A stretch of DNA of 40,900 nt, from assembly GCF_024505045.1 (NCBI RefSeq), contig NZ_JANIBM010000033.1:1-40900 (forward strand). Direction: 5' to 3'. This DNA is from Methylomonas aurea. Lineage in GTDB: Bacteria; Pseudomonadota; Gammaproteobacteria; Methylococcales; Methylomonadaceae. Below, one piece after another: positions 1 to 8,959 of the stretch. How positions within the stretch are numbered: the stretch's first letter is position 1; every line of letters begins with the position of its first letter. The notes beneath the pieces are model-generated. The model had not been told where the DNA came from. It was given only the letters and a program-made list of their open reading frames with translations, and searched no databases. Both the position numbers and the translations under genes were made by a program.

Positions 1-1
1 C

Positions 2-1054
2 CACATAAACGCGGACATGTCGGCACGGGTGATGAGCTTGCTGGAAGAATTTACGCCGCGCATGGAAGTGTACTCCATTGATGAAGCGTTTTTGGATTTA
101 ACCGGCGTGTACCCTTGTTATCAAGATCCGATTGCCTATGGCCAACGCATCCGAAAGGCGATTGCTCGGCAAACCGGCATTCCGGTGTGTGTCGGTATGG
201 GACCCACCAAGACCCTGGCCAAGCTGGCTAACTTCGCCGCCAAGAAATGGAAGCAAACCGGCGGTGTCCTCGACCTTACCGACCCCGTCCGTCGGGAAAA
301 GCTGATGAAAGTCGTTCCGGTCGAAGAAGTCTGGGGGATTGGCCGACAAACCACGAAACGCCTTAATCAATTAGGCATTCAAACCGTCTGGGACCTGGCC
401 AACCAGTCGCCTAAAACCATCCAGGCGCAATTCAACGTCGTGGTCGCTCGTACGTTGATGGAGCTGAACGGTACCGCCTGTCTTGATCTGGAAGACGTGG
501 CCGCGGATAAACAACAAATCGTCTGTTCACGGTCGTTCAGTCGAAAACTGACAGAGCTGGAGGAGTTAAATCGAGCCCTGTCGGCATACTGTACCCGAGC
601 GGCGGAAAAACTACGCCGGCAACAGTCAGTGACCGGTTGCGTCAGTGTGTTTATTCGCACTAATCCGTTTGCCGTTCAAGATCCCCAGTACCAGCGATCG
701 GCAACCGTTAAGTTGGATGCGGCCACCCAGGATACCCGCACAATTATTCGCGTCGCACTGTCGAGTTTAAAAGCCATCTACAAACCTGGCTTTGGCTATC
801 AGAAGTGCGGTGTCCAGCTGAGCGCGATTCGACCAGCCGCATCGCCCTCACAGTTCGATCTCTTCGACTTGATCTGTGAGAGTATGCCGCCCGATAACGC
901 CATCCTGATGCAAACCCTGGACACCATCAATCGACGATTCCCCAAAGCGGTTACGATCGCGTCATCGGGCTTCGATAACAGTTGGAAACCCAAAGCCGAA
1001 CGCATTTCACAACGCTACACCACCGATTGGCGAGAATTGGTCGTCGTTCGCTAA
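2..1054 (+). CDS. umuC: DNA polymerase V catalytic subunit UmuC (5' end outside window)
   Basis: This is a Y-family translesion polymerase, which with UmuD' copies past DNA lesions during the SOS response. The reading frame is open from base 2, so the ATG at 17 is internal and roughly 75 N-terminal residues are missing. The visible part has the palm motif YSIDEAFLDL with the catalytic Asp-Glu pair, a helix-hairpin-helix region (VWGIGRQTTKRL), the little-finger domain, and a C-terminal DUF4113-like tail ending near YTTDWRELVVV, usual for UmuC. The gene converges on the next gene with a 9-bp gap. SXT/R391 and related elements carry umuDC homologues (rumAB), so it is probably element cargo. umuD should lie just left of the window. 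Confidence 0.93.
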   Translation, partial: HINADMSARVMSLLEEFTPRMEVYSIDEAFLDLTGVYPCYQDPIAYGQRIRKAIARQTGIPVCVGMGPTKTLAKLANFAAKKWKQTGGVLDLTDPVRREKLMKVVPVEEVWGIGRQTTKRLNQLGIQTVWDLANQSPKTIQAQFNVVVARTLMELNGTACLDLEDVAADKQQIVCSRSFSRKLTELEELNRALSAYCTRAAEKLRRQQSVTGCVSVFIRTNPFAVQDPQYQRSATVKLDAATQDTRTIIRVALSSLKAIYKPGFGYQKCGVQLSAIRPAASPSQFDLFDLICESMPPDNAILMQTLDTINRRFPKAVTIASSGFDNSWKPKAERISQRYTTDWRELVVVR

Positions 1055-1063
1055 TCCCATAAC

Positions 1064-2200
1064 TTAATGCAAGTTGAACGGTTGAGCTTCCTCAGGCTCC
1101 AGTTGTATACACATCAATTCAAAATAGCGATCGAAGTTACCTGTGAATTCGATGATGGGGAGAAGTGCGGCGAAAACCACGCGGGGAACATTGACTTTGT
1201 TCAGCAGTTCGTTGATGTCTTCAAATATTGACTTAGCGTCATGGCCTGCCAAGACCGGCCAAACGAATACGGTTGATAGCTCTTCAGCGCTATCGAAAAA
1301 TGCCACCCGAATTTCACTGGGTACGCCATCGACACCGTGTGTACTGATCAGTGCTTTTGATGTTTGATGATCTTGGGTTTCCGACGATGCCGTGTAGAAA
1401 AAACCGACGGCATGCAGCAAATAGATGCCCGGTGAAACGGCCATGCTAAGCGCACTAGGTGTTGCAATATCCCAGATGACGTGCCCGGTTTGGCCGTTCA
1501 TATCCTCTTTGAAGGCTTCGGACCATTGTTCAAGCCTGGCTTGATTCAATGCCTGATCCATGTCTGAACAAAACAATTGTCGTGTCGGATCATCCCAAAC
1601 CACCACCCCAACCAAAAACCGCAAAACGATGCGCCCCTCCGAACTCGGCGTGAGATGCGTTCTGAACGAATGGTTCGATTCCGCGGATGAAATGCCGGAC
1701 TGAGCTTGCTGCGTTAACTGACGGTTGATGTGACGAATTTGGCTGGGTAACCAGTTAATTTCTTCGGCTGCGAATAGTTCGTCATGGATGGCGATAGCGT
1801 GTTCATCATTGATCAGTCCGAAGGTTTGGAACAATTGTTGAATACGTTGAGGATTGGCGATGCGATTTGGCAACGCCTTATCAAGATCGGTGATGATGAC
1901 CATCGGAATGGCAAATACGATCGCCGCCTCATTTGGGGCTGTTGCTGACCCTAAGTGCGTTAATTCGGCAGCCGAAATAATGCGTTCGGTTAACAGTAAA
2001 CGCCCATCGATGTCAGTCGATCGTTGCATGGCAGACATCAAAATATCGTCTTGACCTTGCTCGACACAGTTCTCGATCATTTCCTGCAAATGCGATTGGG
2101 ACACCGACGATTCTGGATTGATGGCAAGTTGGAATGAGGTTGTCATGAGTGCCTGAACGAGTTGCTGAGAGGTGGCATCAATAACGGAATGGCTTTGCAT
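1064..2200 (-). CDS. Hypothetical protein downstream of DUF4400/traD
   Basis: A 378-residue protein that I do not recognise. The open frame runs upstream to 2602, but that extension overlaps the DUF4400 gene in another frame and reads as low-quality sequence. The ATG at 2200 has AGGAG seven bases upstream, so it is the supported start. The protein is acidic, lacks a clear signal peptide or convincing membrane helix, and has no metal or nucleotide motif that I can name. It is the last gene of the minus-strand traI-traD-DUF4400 series, after a 92-bp gap, so it may be an accessory transfer gene or simply cargo. Known SXT-type elements have variable insertions at comparable places. Confidence 0.75.
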   Translation of the reverse strand: MQSHSVIDATSQQLVQALMTTSFQLAINPESSVSQSHLQEMIENCVEQGQDDILMSAMQRSTDIDGRLLLTERIISAAELTHLGSATAPNEAAIVFAIPMVIITDLDKALPNRIANPQRIQQLFQTFGLINDEHAIAIHDELFAAEEINWLPSQIRHINRQLTQQAQSGISSAESNHSFRTHLTPSSEGRIVLRFLVGVVVWDDPTRQLFCSDMDQALNQARLEQWSEAFKEDMNGQTGHVIWDIATPSALSMAVSPGIYLLHAVGFFYTASSETQDHQTSKALISTHGVDGVPSEIRVAFFDSAEELSTVFVWPVLAGHDAKSIFEDINELLNKVNVPRVVFAALLPIIEFTGNFDRYFELMCIQLEPEEAQPFNLH

Positions 2201-2292
2201 GGCATTTCTCCTGGGTTGAGGTTGATGGGTAAACTGGAAATGAATTTTTGTGGTGCGTCCGGTGTAGGTAGCTGGTGACATCCATAATTTGC

Positions 2293-2925
2293 CTACACCC
2301 GCTTTTGCGTATTGGCCAACAGCACGTTGACGGCGTAAGCCACGACAAAAACGCCTACCGGGACGGCTTGCGGCGGAATCGGAAACGGCAAGGTCAAACT
2401 GACCAGCAGCAGATACATAGCCCCAAGAATCAAATAAAGGCTGTAGCGATGCGCCATGGGGCTGGGGTAATCGAAATTGGTCTGGCTGATCTTGCGCCGT
2501 ACCAGTCCGTCGACGACAAACGGCAGCAAGGCGGCTGCCAGGTACGGTAACCAGATACACGCCGTGGTCAGGCGTTTGATCATTTGAAAGATCGTGTCCC
2601 ACAGTACGTTGAGTCGGCTTTCGATAAAGGGAAACAAATCGTTACGCCCCACATCCTCGAAGCCTTTGGACATCTGCCGCTCGCGCTCAGTGGGGATGAA
2701 ATAGCGGAACACGCTGTCGCGGATGCCGGTGGTGACAAACAGACGATCGAACCAGTGCTGCGCGGTTTTGCTGATCTGCGATTCTTTGGCGGCGCCAAAG
2801 TAGCCGATCATCATCTGATCTTCGGCGCGCTGCAGTTCGCGGGTCCAGCGATCCGACACAAAACTGGCCACCAGGATCACTTCCAGTAGCCAAAGCATCA
2901 GGCTAAACAACAGATTGCGGGTCAT
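2293..2925 (-). CDS. DUF4400 integrating-conjugative-element membrane protein
   Basis: A 210-residue membrane protein with a hydrophobic N-terminal segment (about 5-24), a soluble middle rich in charged residues, and three or so further hydrophobic stretches (about 118-140 and 165-203). Length and arrangement match DUF4400 proteins, which sit directly after traD in SXT/R391 and similar elements. Its ATG overlaps the traD stop in an ATGA, so it is translationally coupled to the coupling protein. The exact role of the family is not established; association with the coupling protein or mating-pair apparatus at the inner membrane is an inference from this constant position. Confidence 0.85.
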   Translation of the reverse strand: MTRNLLFSLMLWLLEVILVASFVSDRWTRELQRAEDQMMIGYFGAAKESQISKTAQHWFDRLFVTTGIRDSVFRYFIPTERERQMSKGFEDVGRNDLFPFIESRLNVLWDTIFQMIKRLTTACIWLPYLAAALLPFVVDGLVRRKISQTNFDYPSPMAHRYSLYLILGAMYLLLVSLTLPFPIPPQAVPVGVFVVAYAVNVLLANTQKRV

Positions 2926-4766
2926 GAGCCGGCACCTTGGCGATTCTGTTGTCGGTCCAGTTCCGACCGCAAAATCGGCAAGCGGCCTTTGACGATGCGA
3001 CCACCGGATAACTTGGCGATGTAATGCAAGTCCGGCAGTTGTCCGAGTAACTGCGGGGCAAACAAATCACCTTCTTCTTCCATCAGGCGTTCACCGACAT
3101 TGCCAGAGAACACCGTAGGATTGGTCGCGCTGGTGGCGACGCCTTGGGTGCGCATGATGTATTTCAAACGGGTTTTGGGCAGATTGTCGGTGATGTACTG
3201 CTGGGTCTCGCTGTCCATGATCCTGAGCGCGATCAGGTTGTTGACGTTGCCCAGCACTTGCCGGGCTTTGTCCTGAGAACCGGTGCGGGCGGCAAAGTCG
3301 GCAAAGGTCTGGGTGGCGATGAACAGTCGAATCTTGGCGCCGCGGCCTTTGTTCAGCACTTGAATGAAGGGATCGTTGATGACTTCCGCTGCCTCGTCGA
3401 CGAACACATTCACCGGTCGGTCCGAGACACCATAGTTATAACGATCGCCGGCAACGGCGGCCAAATCCGCCAACAGAATCGAGCCAATCGCACTGCCCAC
3501 CATGCCATCCGATAACGAGTCCAAGCCAATGTAAGCCACCTGGGCTTTTTCGATGATATGGCCGGTATTGGTGATGGGACGCAAGTCATCTACGTCGTGC
3601 GGATTCGGTGACAGCAAAGGCCCCAAGGAACCTGAGGTCAGCATGTTCATGATCGGAATCAAGGAAGCAACCATCTTGCTGAAATGTGCCCGGTCGTGTT
3701 CGAACAAGGACAACAGGCCTTCCAAATCCAGATTCGGTAATTGATACTGCACGACCTCCCGATAAAACCGCACCAATCCCACCGCTTTGGAATCGATGTC
3801 CTTGGCATTCTTCAGGTAAGGCCGCGCCTCTTGCCGCCAATGGCCCAGGTTGTTGTCGAAATAGCGTTCCAAAGCTTGAATCACCAACGTCGAAGGACCG
3901 CCTTCCAAGTAACGCCGTAATTTCACCAAAGTCGGACGTTCCTCGATCACCATCAAGCCCTGAATCACGTTATCCAGCGATTTTTGGCCAAAGGCCTTGA
4001 ACGGATCGTTGCTGCTTTCGCTGGGCGAAATGGCACTGATGCGGCTGGCGATTTCCGAAGGTCGGTTGAAATTGTGCAAGGGATCGAGTCGTACACTGTC
4101 TTCCGGAAACGCGGGGTGGAAATACACGAATCGATCCGGGCGCTTGGCCAAGGCACAAGCCCGTTTGGCGCAGGTCATCAAATCCTTGTCGCCCTTGGGA
4201 TCGATAATGATCACCGCTTCGCCGCGCAACACGGCTTGTGTCACCAACACGTCAAAGGCGCGCGTTTTACCGGCACCGGTGGTACCAACCAGCAGCGTAT
4301 GGCCGGCGGTATGCTGCAAGGGCTGACGAATATCGCTTTCGGACACTTCCAAACCGTGAATCCACGCCGAGCCCATACGTTGATGATCGCTCGGAATCAG
4401 CGTCGATACATCCCGTTTCAAGATCTCATAGGCCAATTGCGCATGCTTTTGCACCCAATCGAATCCCCAGCCGAACCACAAGGCCTCGGGATGCTGTTTC
4501 ACCATCGCTACCAGCTTTTCGGCATCCAGGTATTGAAAACGAAACTGCCGCAACCGGCGTTTGCGGTACCAAAGACTCAGCGCCGGCGACAACCGCCAAC
4601 ACGCCATCACGCCGCACGCCGTCATCAACCAGTCGAAGGGTTCGCGCGGCAATCCTGACCAGCGGCTGGTGAAATGCGCCAAACCAGCACCGCCCAACCA
4701 ACCCGAGATGGCATACACCTCGAAGATCGGCCGCCAGGGAAACTGATAGTCGTAATCGGATTTCAT
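2922..4766 (-). CDS. traD: Type IV coupling protein TraD
   Basis: A 614-residue VirD4/TraG-type ATPase that docks the relaxase-DNA complex to the type IV secretion channel at the inner membrane. The first 70 residues carry two hydrophobic segments as membrane anchor. The Walker A motif GTTGAGKT is at 161-168 and the Walker B stretch VNVFVDEA at about 452-459, with the conserved DPKGD loop after Walker A (near 189-193). Length is normal for SXT/IncA-C TraD. It overlaps traI upstream (ATGA) and the DUF4400 gene downstream (ATGA), which makes one operon transcribed leftward. No frame break or missing key residue was seen. Confidence 0.95.
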   Translation of the reverse strand: MKSDYDYQFPWRPIFEVYAISGWLGGAGLAHFTSRWSGLPREPFDWLMTACGVMACWRLSPALSLWYRKRRLRQFRFQYLDAEKLVAMVKQHPEALWFGWGFDWVQKHAQLAYEILKRDVSTLIPSDHQRMGSAWIHGLEVSESDIRQPLQHTAGHTLLVGTTGAGKTRAFDVLVTQAVLRGEAVIIIDPKGDKDLMTCAKRACALAKRPDRFVYFHPAFPEDSVRLDPLHNFNRPSEIASRISAISPSESSNDPFKAFGQKSLDNVIQGLMVIEERPTLVKLRRYLEGGPSTLVIQALERYFDNNLGHWRQEARPYLKNAKDIDSKAVGLVRFYREVVQYQLPNLDLEGLLSLFEHDRAHFSKMVASLIPIMNMLTSGSLGPLLSPNPHDVDDLRPITNTGHIIEKAQVAYIGLDSLSDGMVGSAIGSILLADLAAVAGDRYNYGVSDRPVNVFVDEAAEVINDPFIQVLNKGRGAKIRLFIATQTFADFAARTGSQDKARQVLGNVNNLIALRIMDSETQQYITDNLPKTRLKYIMRTQGVATSATNPTVFSGNVGERLMEEEGDLFAPQLLGQLPDLHYIAKLSGGRIVKGRLPILRSELDRQQNRQGAGS

Positions 4767-7168
4767 GGCGTACGCCGCAGTTGTAAACAGGTACCGACAC
4801 TTCGGAAATCACCATGACTGGCAAGTTCTCGCATTAACTGGGTGCGGGTCAAGCCAGGTGTGTTATTCAGAAAATTCGCTATGGCTTGTTCGTCCACTTC
4901 AAGCCATGTCGCGTCATCTCCAGCCACTGCCGTTCGCGCGGGTGCTTGTTGCAATTCGTCCATCCAGTGTCTGATGGCTTGCCGGTAGTGCTGCTTTTTG
5001 TGGGCGCCCGTGTCCGATTTCGCTTTGGAATACTTAGTTTTCACGTGCTCGGGGTTGTCGGGTACCAGTGAAGCAGACTTGGGTGTGGCGTTATCCGGCA
5101 AGGGTTTGGCATCGAGAGGCGTTTCCGGATTGGTTGCGGGTGTGCTGGACGATACCGTTGAGGGCTTTAGGGTATTTTCTGACGTGGGTTCGGACTTCTG
5201 TTCCCGTGTCTGACCTGACAATTCCGATTCAGTCAGTTGAGGCCGATGGGCATTGGGCATAGTCGTGTTGGCTAAAAGCTGTTTGAACATGCCGCTTGGT
5301 TCACTGGCGAGAAGTACGCCACGGACTTGCTGGATCTCTCTAACCTTACGCATAGGCGAAAGCACATCGGTCACCAACCAGCCTTTTTCCTCCAGGACGC
5401 GAATAAACTGATTGGCTTCCAGCTTGAGTGCATCCGGCGTCTTGGGAAAACTCAGCAAGCACTGTTGCTGCACCTCCAAAATATCCGTGCCCCAGCGCCA
5501 GTGTTCAGCCGTGACTATACTGGCCATTTGAATCAGCCAGCGTCCTGCTTGACCTTGCGATGCCAGCCAGTGTCGGGCCACGTCACTTTGATCTTGCTGA
5601 GTATTGTTCGGTGCAAGGGAGTCTGACTCGACTTCAATCACGCCTGTCGAGTCGCTGCTTGGCGATTTTGGCGTGGTGTCGTTTTGATGAGGATCGACCA
5701 TTTCTCCCACCTCGAGACCCGCATGATCGCTTAACCCACTGCCACTGTCTGCTAGCGCATCCATAGCCAAAATTGCCGCTAAATCGGCGGGTAAGATCGG
5801 TTCAGCGACGTGTTCACTTTTGGGCTCGTCCGCGGTGATTTTGACCGGGTTATCATGCGCCTTCACTTTTCGCCGCTTGCCAACATTGGTTTTAGGTTCG
5901 CTCGTAGACTGGGAAATTGACGGGGTTTGATCAGCAACAGGTGACTCGGTCTCGTCCTTCACTTCGGCACCAATCACAGCGACCGGCGGTTCACCGCTAT
6001 ACACCAGCTCGATCGAGGCCAAGCGCAACATGAACAAGCTGCCATTCAGACTCTCGGTTTGCATGTGCCAATAACGAAACCGTCCGCCGTTGGCTAGAGA
6101 TTTTGGAATCGCGAGCCCGCGTTCGATCAAAATATCCGCCAGGGTATCTTCATCGCGCGGGATGCCGGGGATATGATCCTTATCCAACAGGCTCAGGATT
6201 TCTTTAACGGCGGTACGCCAGACGATATACAGACCGTCTTCGAATCGCCAAATCCTGGCACCCTTTTCGTTGGCTAGCCATTGACCGGATTTAATCAAAC
6301 GGCGCATGGCATCGCACAGGTAGCGTTCAACCGGCATGCCCATCGCGGATTCCAAACCGTGGTAGTGGGCCTTCAAATCCCGTTCCACACTCATGCAATC
6401 GGCGGCCATCACCAGCGCATAGCATTTGGAGCCCCGATCCAGACCATGGATGGTTTCCAACAAAGCTTGCATGATCTCAGGGCCTGGCTCCAGAATGAAG
6501 GCACGCGATTCGCGGGTCAAAACCCGCTCGATGACCAGGGCAGAAAACTGTTCATGGCGTTTATGCCGATTCTCACGCCAGCGTAAAAAATAGCGCTCGA
6601 TGTGATGCTGGTTAGCCCAATCCGTCAGGTTTTCATCGCAAGGATTCCAAGTGTGTTCACCCTGTTGGTCGATCACGGCCATGTCGGATACCGGTTTGCC
6701 GATGTCATGCAGCAACCCGGCAAAACACACAGCCAGTCGCCAGCGCAGTTCCAGGGATTTTCGGACTTTAGGGGTGGCATCGGTGGCAAACAGACAGTCT
6801 TTGGAAGCCAACGTGGCCCAGTGCGCGACCTCCAACCCATGTCGAAACAAGCCGCCAGCCCCTCGATGATGATGCGACTCCGATGCCGGCAGCAGATGAC
6901 TGAAGGCGGCATAACGCGCGATCACCGGCAATACGATGCTTTGAAACAGTGCCTCCGGTAGCGCTAAGGTCTGTTCGATGGTCTGAATCAGTTCGGCTTG
7001 GGTACCGAGAACGCGTGCCACCGGCGCGGCCGGCAGCCCCTTCATGAAGGGCGGGTAACGGGGAATCTCGTCTTCCTGGATGGCCGGGCAAGGCACAGGT
7101 ACGGGTTGACTCGCGCCAAACCAACGTTGCAGCCAAGGAATCCGAAATGAAGATTGATGGGTTTTCAT
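4763..7168 (-). CDS. traI: MOBH-family relaxase TraI
   Basis: An 801-residue relaxase that nicks the origin of transfer and leads the strand into the recipient. The N-terminal TraI_2 domain (about 35-400) has the histidine cluster at 99-101, the GGLFRHGLEVA stretch (106-116) and the LLHDIGKP HD motif (153-159), which define MOBH metal-dependent relaxases rather than tyrosine relaxases. A low-complexity acidic and Ser/Thr-rich linker (400-525) leads to a TraI_2_C-like winged domain (about 525-630), then another Ser/Thr/Pro-rich linker and a basic C-terminal domain. It begins the traI-traD-DUF4400 operon. The long palindrome at 7201-7242 lies 33 to 74 bases upstream of the start codon and is a likely control site. 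Confidence 0.95.
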   Translation of the reverse strand: MKTHQSSFRIPWLQRWFGASQPVPVPCPAIQEDEIPRYPPFMKGLPAAPVARVLGTQAELIQTIEQTLALPEALFQSIVLPVIARYAAFSHLLPASESHHHRGAGGLFRHGLEVAHWATLASKDCLFATDATPKVRKSLELRWRLAVCFAGLLHDIGKPVSDMAVIDQQGEHTWNPCDENLTDWANQHHIERYFLRWRENRHKRHEQFSALVIERVLTRESRAFILEPGPEIMQALLETIHGLDRGSKCYALVMAADCMSVERDLKAHYHGLESAMGMPVERYLCDAMRRLIKSGQWLANEKGARIWRFEDGLYIVWRTAVKEILSLLDKDHIPGIPRDEDTLADILIERGLAIPKSLANGGRFRYWHMQTESLNGSLFMLRLASIELVYSGEPPVAVIGAEVKDETESPVADQTPSISQSTSEPKTNVGKRRKVKAHDNPVKITADEPKSEHVAEPILPADLAAILAMDALADSGSGLSDHAGLEVGEMVDPHQNDTTPKSPSSDSTGVIEVESDSLAPNNTQQDQSDVARHWLASQGQAGRWLIQMASIVTAEHWRWGTDILEVQQQCLLSFPKTPDALKLEANQFIRVLEEKGWLVTDVLSPMRKVREIQQVRGVLLASEPSGMFKQLLANTTMPNAHRPQLTESELSGQTREQKSEPTSENTLKPSTVSSSTPATNPETPLDAKPLPDNATPKSASLVPDNPEHVKTKYSKAKSDTGAHKKQHYRQAIRHWMDELQQAPARTAVAGDDATWLEVDEQAIANFLNNTPGLTRTQLMRELASHGDFRSVGTCLQLRRTP

Positions 7169-7186
7169 GGCGACCCATCATGCCTA

Positions 7187-7242
7187 ACTTTTTTTCGAGA
7201 TCATCTTCGAAATCGCAATAATTATCGCGATTTCGAAGATGA
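7187..7242. promoter_or_regulatory. Palindromic operator-like site between traI and the lipoprotein-trfA operon
   Basis: Perfect 16-bp inverted arms (TCATCTTCGAAATCGC at 7201-7216 and its complement at 7227-7242) flank an AT-rich 10-bp spacer. Eight bases upstream of the core TCGAAATCGC is ACTTTTTTTCGA. The same layout, with identical spacings and core, recurs at 9849-9897 before traF. The site lies between divergent genes, close to both start codons, so binding there could control traI-traD and lipoprotein-trfA together. The central spacer contains a -10-like GATAAT on the minus strand, which would fit repression by promoter occlusion. The binding protein is not identified. Confidence 0.7.
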
Positions 7243-7297
7243 GCCCTAAAAAATAATGCTTACTGTGTTGAGTCTTCAAAAATCGACTGGAGACGAC

Positions 7298-7738
7298 ATG
7301 AGTATCCGAAACACCCCCGTTAGCACACTAATTCCCATCCTGATCTGTATGGGCTGTAGTACCTTACCCGCGCCGTCTGACCTGGTCAGCGAAACCGTCA
7401 TTGAATCGCTGGTTCCACCGGCCGAGTTAGCCTGGCGCCTCGACCACGCTAGACAGCCCACTCGTTTGGGCGGTTCGGTATGGTGTACCTCATCCATCGA
7501 ACATGTGGTCAGACGCGATGATCCGGTAGGGTCAACCATAACGGATTCCTCCTTGGATGAACCCGTCAGAAATGAAAGCGCCGAAGTTCCCGATCCCATG
7601 ACCCTGGAACGGGCTTGGCGCAAATACTGTCATCATCAACTGGACCTGACCGACGTAGAGCGCGAGATGCTCCAGCAAAACCCACCTCCGGTGACTTCGT
7701 CATCCACGCACTGCGATCCCCGCAGTTTGAAAAAGTGA
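7298..7738 (+). CDS. Small putative lipoprotein preceding trfA
   Basis: A 146-residue protein starting at ATG 7298, supported by GGAG five bases upstream; an in-frame ATG at 7256 lacks such a site. The N-terminus is a short signal sequence ending in ILICMGC, a plausible though imperfect lipobox, so a membrane-anchored lipoprotein is likely. The rest is polar, with scattered cysteines (near residues 68, 110 and 139) and no domain that I recognise. It sits 7 bp upstream of trfA and is probably co-transcribed with it, downstream of the palindrome shared with traF. The function is unknown; a link to replication or to the conjugation envelope would be guesswork. Confidence 0.7.
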   Translation: MSIRNTPVSTLIPILICMGCSTLPAPSDLVSETVIESLVPPAELAWRLDHARQPTRLGGSVWCTSSIEHVVRRDDPVGSTITDSSLDEPVRNESAEVPDPMTLERAWRKYCHHQLDLTDVEREMLQQNPPPVTSSSTHCDPRSLKK

Positions 7739-7745
7739 GGTGGGT

Positions 7746-8612
7746 ATGACTCAAAATACCGTCACGTCACTGACCAATTTGACCGAACGCTTCCAGTCAT
7801 TGACTGAACGCAAGAAAGCCCAGCCCCGACGCGTGGAGTCGCTAGCGACACTTCCCAGTTGGCCAGCCGGTATGCGCGGCACCCCGAATGCCTGTTTGCG
7901 CAGTGCGTTGTTTGCTGGTGTGCAGGGCAATGAGCGGATAGCGTACAAAAAGCGCACCTTACTGGCAGCTGTCGAGGGCATCGAAGTCCGTTATCTGGGC
8001 GTTCAGCTCAATCAGTCCGATCTGGACGTCTGGATGCAGATCGTGCACCTGTCCAGAATGCAATTGCCGGGCTTTAGCGTCACCTTCAGTGCGCACGCGC
8101 TGCTGATGGCGTTAGGCCGATCGACCGGCAAAAGTCAGCACGAATGGTTGAAGGAATCCATGGCGCGTTTAGGCGGCGCCTTCGTCGAAATCACCTACCA
8201 CGGTCGGCAGACGTTTGGTGAAAAAGGGTTTCTGCGCTACCACCGCGACGAAATCACTCAGCGCTATGTGGTGGAACTGACCGAGTCGATGTTACGACTG
8301 TTCGAAGACGGTTACACCCATATCGAATTCGAACAGCGACAGCAATTGCGTAAACATCCCCTGGCGTTATGGCTGCATGGCTTCCTGTCGTCGCATGCCG
8401 CACCGTATCCGTTGAAACTGCAAACGCTTTACCAACTCAGTGGCAGTAGCACCCAAAATCCCCGCGACTTCAAACTGCGGATGCGTAAAGCCTTGCAGGC
8501 CTTGGTCACTATCGGCGCTATTGAGCACTTTGAAATCGATGAGGATGTCGTCAAGGTCCAAAAACAACCCACACCCACGCAAAAACGGCATCTCGAACTC
8601 AGGCAACATTAA
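7746..8612 (+). CDS. trfA: TrfA-family plasmid replication initiator
   Basis: A 288-residue initiator resembling TrfA of IncP plasmids, which binds iterons and opens oriV together with host DnaA. Recognisable stretches are TPNACLRSALFAGVQ, then LNQSDLDVWMQIVHLSR, the LLMALGRSTGKSQHEWLKES region, and a winged-helix C-terminal half (HPLALWLHGFLSSH...YPLKLQTLYQLSG). ATG 7746 is preceded by GAGG at suitable distance; a GTG at 7740 is less likely. Eight direct repeats begin 10 bases after the stop codon, so initiator and origin form one replication module. In an integrated element this predicts autonomous replication after excision. Confidence 0.93.
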   Translation: MTQNTVTSLTNLTERFQSLTERKKAQPRRVESLATLPSWPAGMRGTPNACLRSALFAGVQGNERIAYKKRTLLAAVEGIEVRYLGVQLNQSDLDVWMQIVHLSRMQLPGFSVTFSAHALLMALGRSTGKSQHEWLKESMARLGGAFVEITYHGRQTFGEKGFLRYHRDEITQRYVVELTESMLRLFEDGYTHIEFEQRQQLRKHPLALWLHGFLSSHAAPYPLKLQTLYQLSGSSTQNPRDFKLRMRKALQALVTIGAIEHFEIDEDVVKVQKQPTPTQKRHLELRQH

Positions 8613-8622
8613 CCAAAATGGC

Positions 8623-8818
8623 ACGGCATTCGACTGACGCACTTTTAGCCCGGTCGATGCCGCCCCGACACGGCATTCGGCTGACGGGCACACGGCATTC
8701 GACTGACAGAGGCACGGCATTCGGCTAACAAGGTAACGGCATTCGACTGACACCCCACGGCATTCGGCTAACGCAAAGCACGGCATTCGGCTGACAAAAC
8801 ACACGGCATTCGACTAAC
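8623..8818 (+). repeat. Eight oriV iterons
   Basis: Eight 16-bp direct repeats of ACGGCATTCGRCTRAC start at 8623, 8670, 8692, 8714, 8736, 8757, 8780 and 8803. The last seven are spaced 21-23 bp, about two helical turns, so they lie on one face of the DNA; the first is offset by 47 bp. The only variable positions are a G/A at base 11 and a G/A at base 14. Placement directly after trfA and before an AT-rich stretch and DnaA box identifies them as initiator-binding iterons. Confidence 0.95.
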
Positions 8819-8959
8819 GCTTGGTCAATTTTTTGAAATCGCTGTAAGCCATGTTAGGCGTGGCCTACAGCGATTTTCAACGACTCGAAAAATCGGGTGC
8901 TAATCTATTTATAATCTTTTTTTAATCTTAATAAGGGGCTACGCCCCTGTGGATAACTT
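8819..8959. other. oriV core: inverted repeat, phased AT-rich repeats and DnaA box
   Basis: After the iterons comes an inverted repeat (AAATCGCTGTAAGCC at 8836-8850 against 8862-8876, one mismatch, 11-nt loop). Then an AT-rich tract carries TAATCT at 8901, 8912 and 8923, an exact 11-bp phase typical of duplex-unwinding elements. A perfect hairpin AGGGGC-TAC-GCCCCT lies at 8934-8948. TGTGGATAA at 8948-8956 is a perfect DnaA box on the minus strand. Together with trfA and the iterons this is a complete plasmid-type origin. The hairpin may also end the leftward mobI transcript, though its T-tail is weak. Confidence 0.88.

Noticed and set aside
2201..2602. Upstream extension of the hypothetical gene at 1064-2200
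   Set aside because: The extension lies over the DUF4400 gene in another frame, reads as Arg/Pro/Gln-rich noise and lacks a ribosome site; the ATG at 2200 has AGGAG.
8623..8818. Regular repeats that might be read as a CRISPR array
   Set aside because: Repeat units are 16 bp with spacers of only 5-7 bp, next to a TrfA gene and DnaA box; no cas genes. They are iterons.
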